64,000 nucleotides of DNA from Adiantum capillus-veneris (taxonomy: Eukaryota; Streptophyta; Polypodiopsida; Polypodiales; Pteridaceae): positions 114,357,549 through 114,421,548 of the forward strand of contig CM043953.1 of NCBI GenBank assembly GCA_014529385.2, in the 5' to 3' direction. Numbering within the stretch: position 1 is the stretch's first letter; the number at the start of each line of letters is the position of its first letter. Made by a program: the position numbers and the translations under genes. Below are positions 63,751 through 64,000 of this stretch, in pieces. The notes below the pieces were generated by a model that was given only the letters and a program-made list of their open reading frames with translations, was not told where the DNA came from and made no database searches.

Positions 63751-64000
63751 TGAAACCGGCCCATGGGGCGGTAGGCTTTGGCTTTCATCCGAAATTCTTT
63801 ACTTTAGACACACACAGAGAGAACGTGCAAAGGAAACCTGTGACGGGAAAATTAACACTTAAGCACACACACGGCTCGGAAGCTAGAATGCTTCGAGCAA
63901 ACGCCGACAACCTGTAGGCCCCCAAAATTGGCGCGCCTTTCGGTATTTCTTTTTACTTTAACAGAGGGAATAAAACGTGTGATTTCCTACAAGCTGTCCT
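63751..64000 (-). mobile_element. Family-F LTR (copy 3), minus strand, runs off the window
   Basis: TGAAACCGGCCC at 63751 is the complement of the F 3' edge GGCCGGTTTCA. The complement of the core lies at 63918-63955 (AAATTGGCGCGCC then CGGTATTTC). It interrupts LINE G-c; the expected duplication partner of GGTAT (63746-63750) is outside the window. Confidence 0.78.

Overview
The window is a repeat-dominated stretch of a land-plant nuclear genome. It contains Ty3/gypsy elements (one with a chromodomain-like C-terminus), Ty1/copia elements, APE-type LINEs and hAT (DUF659-type) transposase remnants, plus two GT-AG exons of an ABC1/aarF-domain kinase that splice in phase. The nested, TE-rich organisation would suit a large genome such as a fern or other seed-free plant, but the species cannot be fixed from sequence alone. 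No bacterial genes, CRISPR array, tRNA or rRNA was seen, and apart from the ABC1K exons nothing looks like a host gene.

Layout. 1-2240: hAT-like transposase remnant (minus). 2247-6640: minus-strand, pol-less gypsy (E) split by a family-F LTR. 6641-7133: LTR-like block. 7134-17543: minus-strand gypsy (H) split by a plus-strand gypsy chromovirus A (9942-16919, duplication CTATC). 17544-19990: 5'-truncated LINE L (minus). 20620-21636: decayed gypsy 3' end. 21637-29233: pol-less gypsy B (duplication GACTT), itself split by a 3.3 kb LTR element D without recognisable gag/pol (22454-25725, minus, duplication GACAG). 29234-31848: decayed sequence. 31849-32233: ABC1K exons. 33180-33690: LINE RT fragment. 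33790-34211: gypsy LTR, split by copia-3 (34212-41411, minus, duplication GAACT), which carries a hAT fragment (about 38214-40160). 42163-47363: copia-1 (plus, duplication CATTG), with a full-length open frame lacking 32 residues. 47570-63750: three head-to-tail copies of one LINE family (G-a, G-b, G-c). G-b is split by copia-2 (52981-58275, minus, duplication GATCG, complete 1366-residue polyprotein). G-c is split by a solo F LTR (61514-62989, duplication CCTAC) and by a second F LTR running off the window end.

How the parts relate. Target-site duplications give a relative order: D is younger than B, which is younger than the decayed gypsy; A is younger than H; the hAT piece is younger than copia-3, which is younger than the gypsy LTR; copia-2 and F are younger than the LINEs. 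Copia-1 and copia-2 are the youngest and the only elements with long intact frames. D, B and E lack pol and would depend on proteins supplied in trans. Many LTRs of otherwise different families share one core block (roughly ATAAAGAAATACCGAAAGG plus GGCGCC). The most distinctive observations are that shared core, telomere-like repeats inside gypsy LTRs and telo-box clusters in a LINE leader, a LINE-derived 85-bp patch inside a gypsy RT gene, LINE tandem stacking at (TTTCA)n(TC)n tails, the near-identical copia inverted pair, and the ABC1K exon island.
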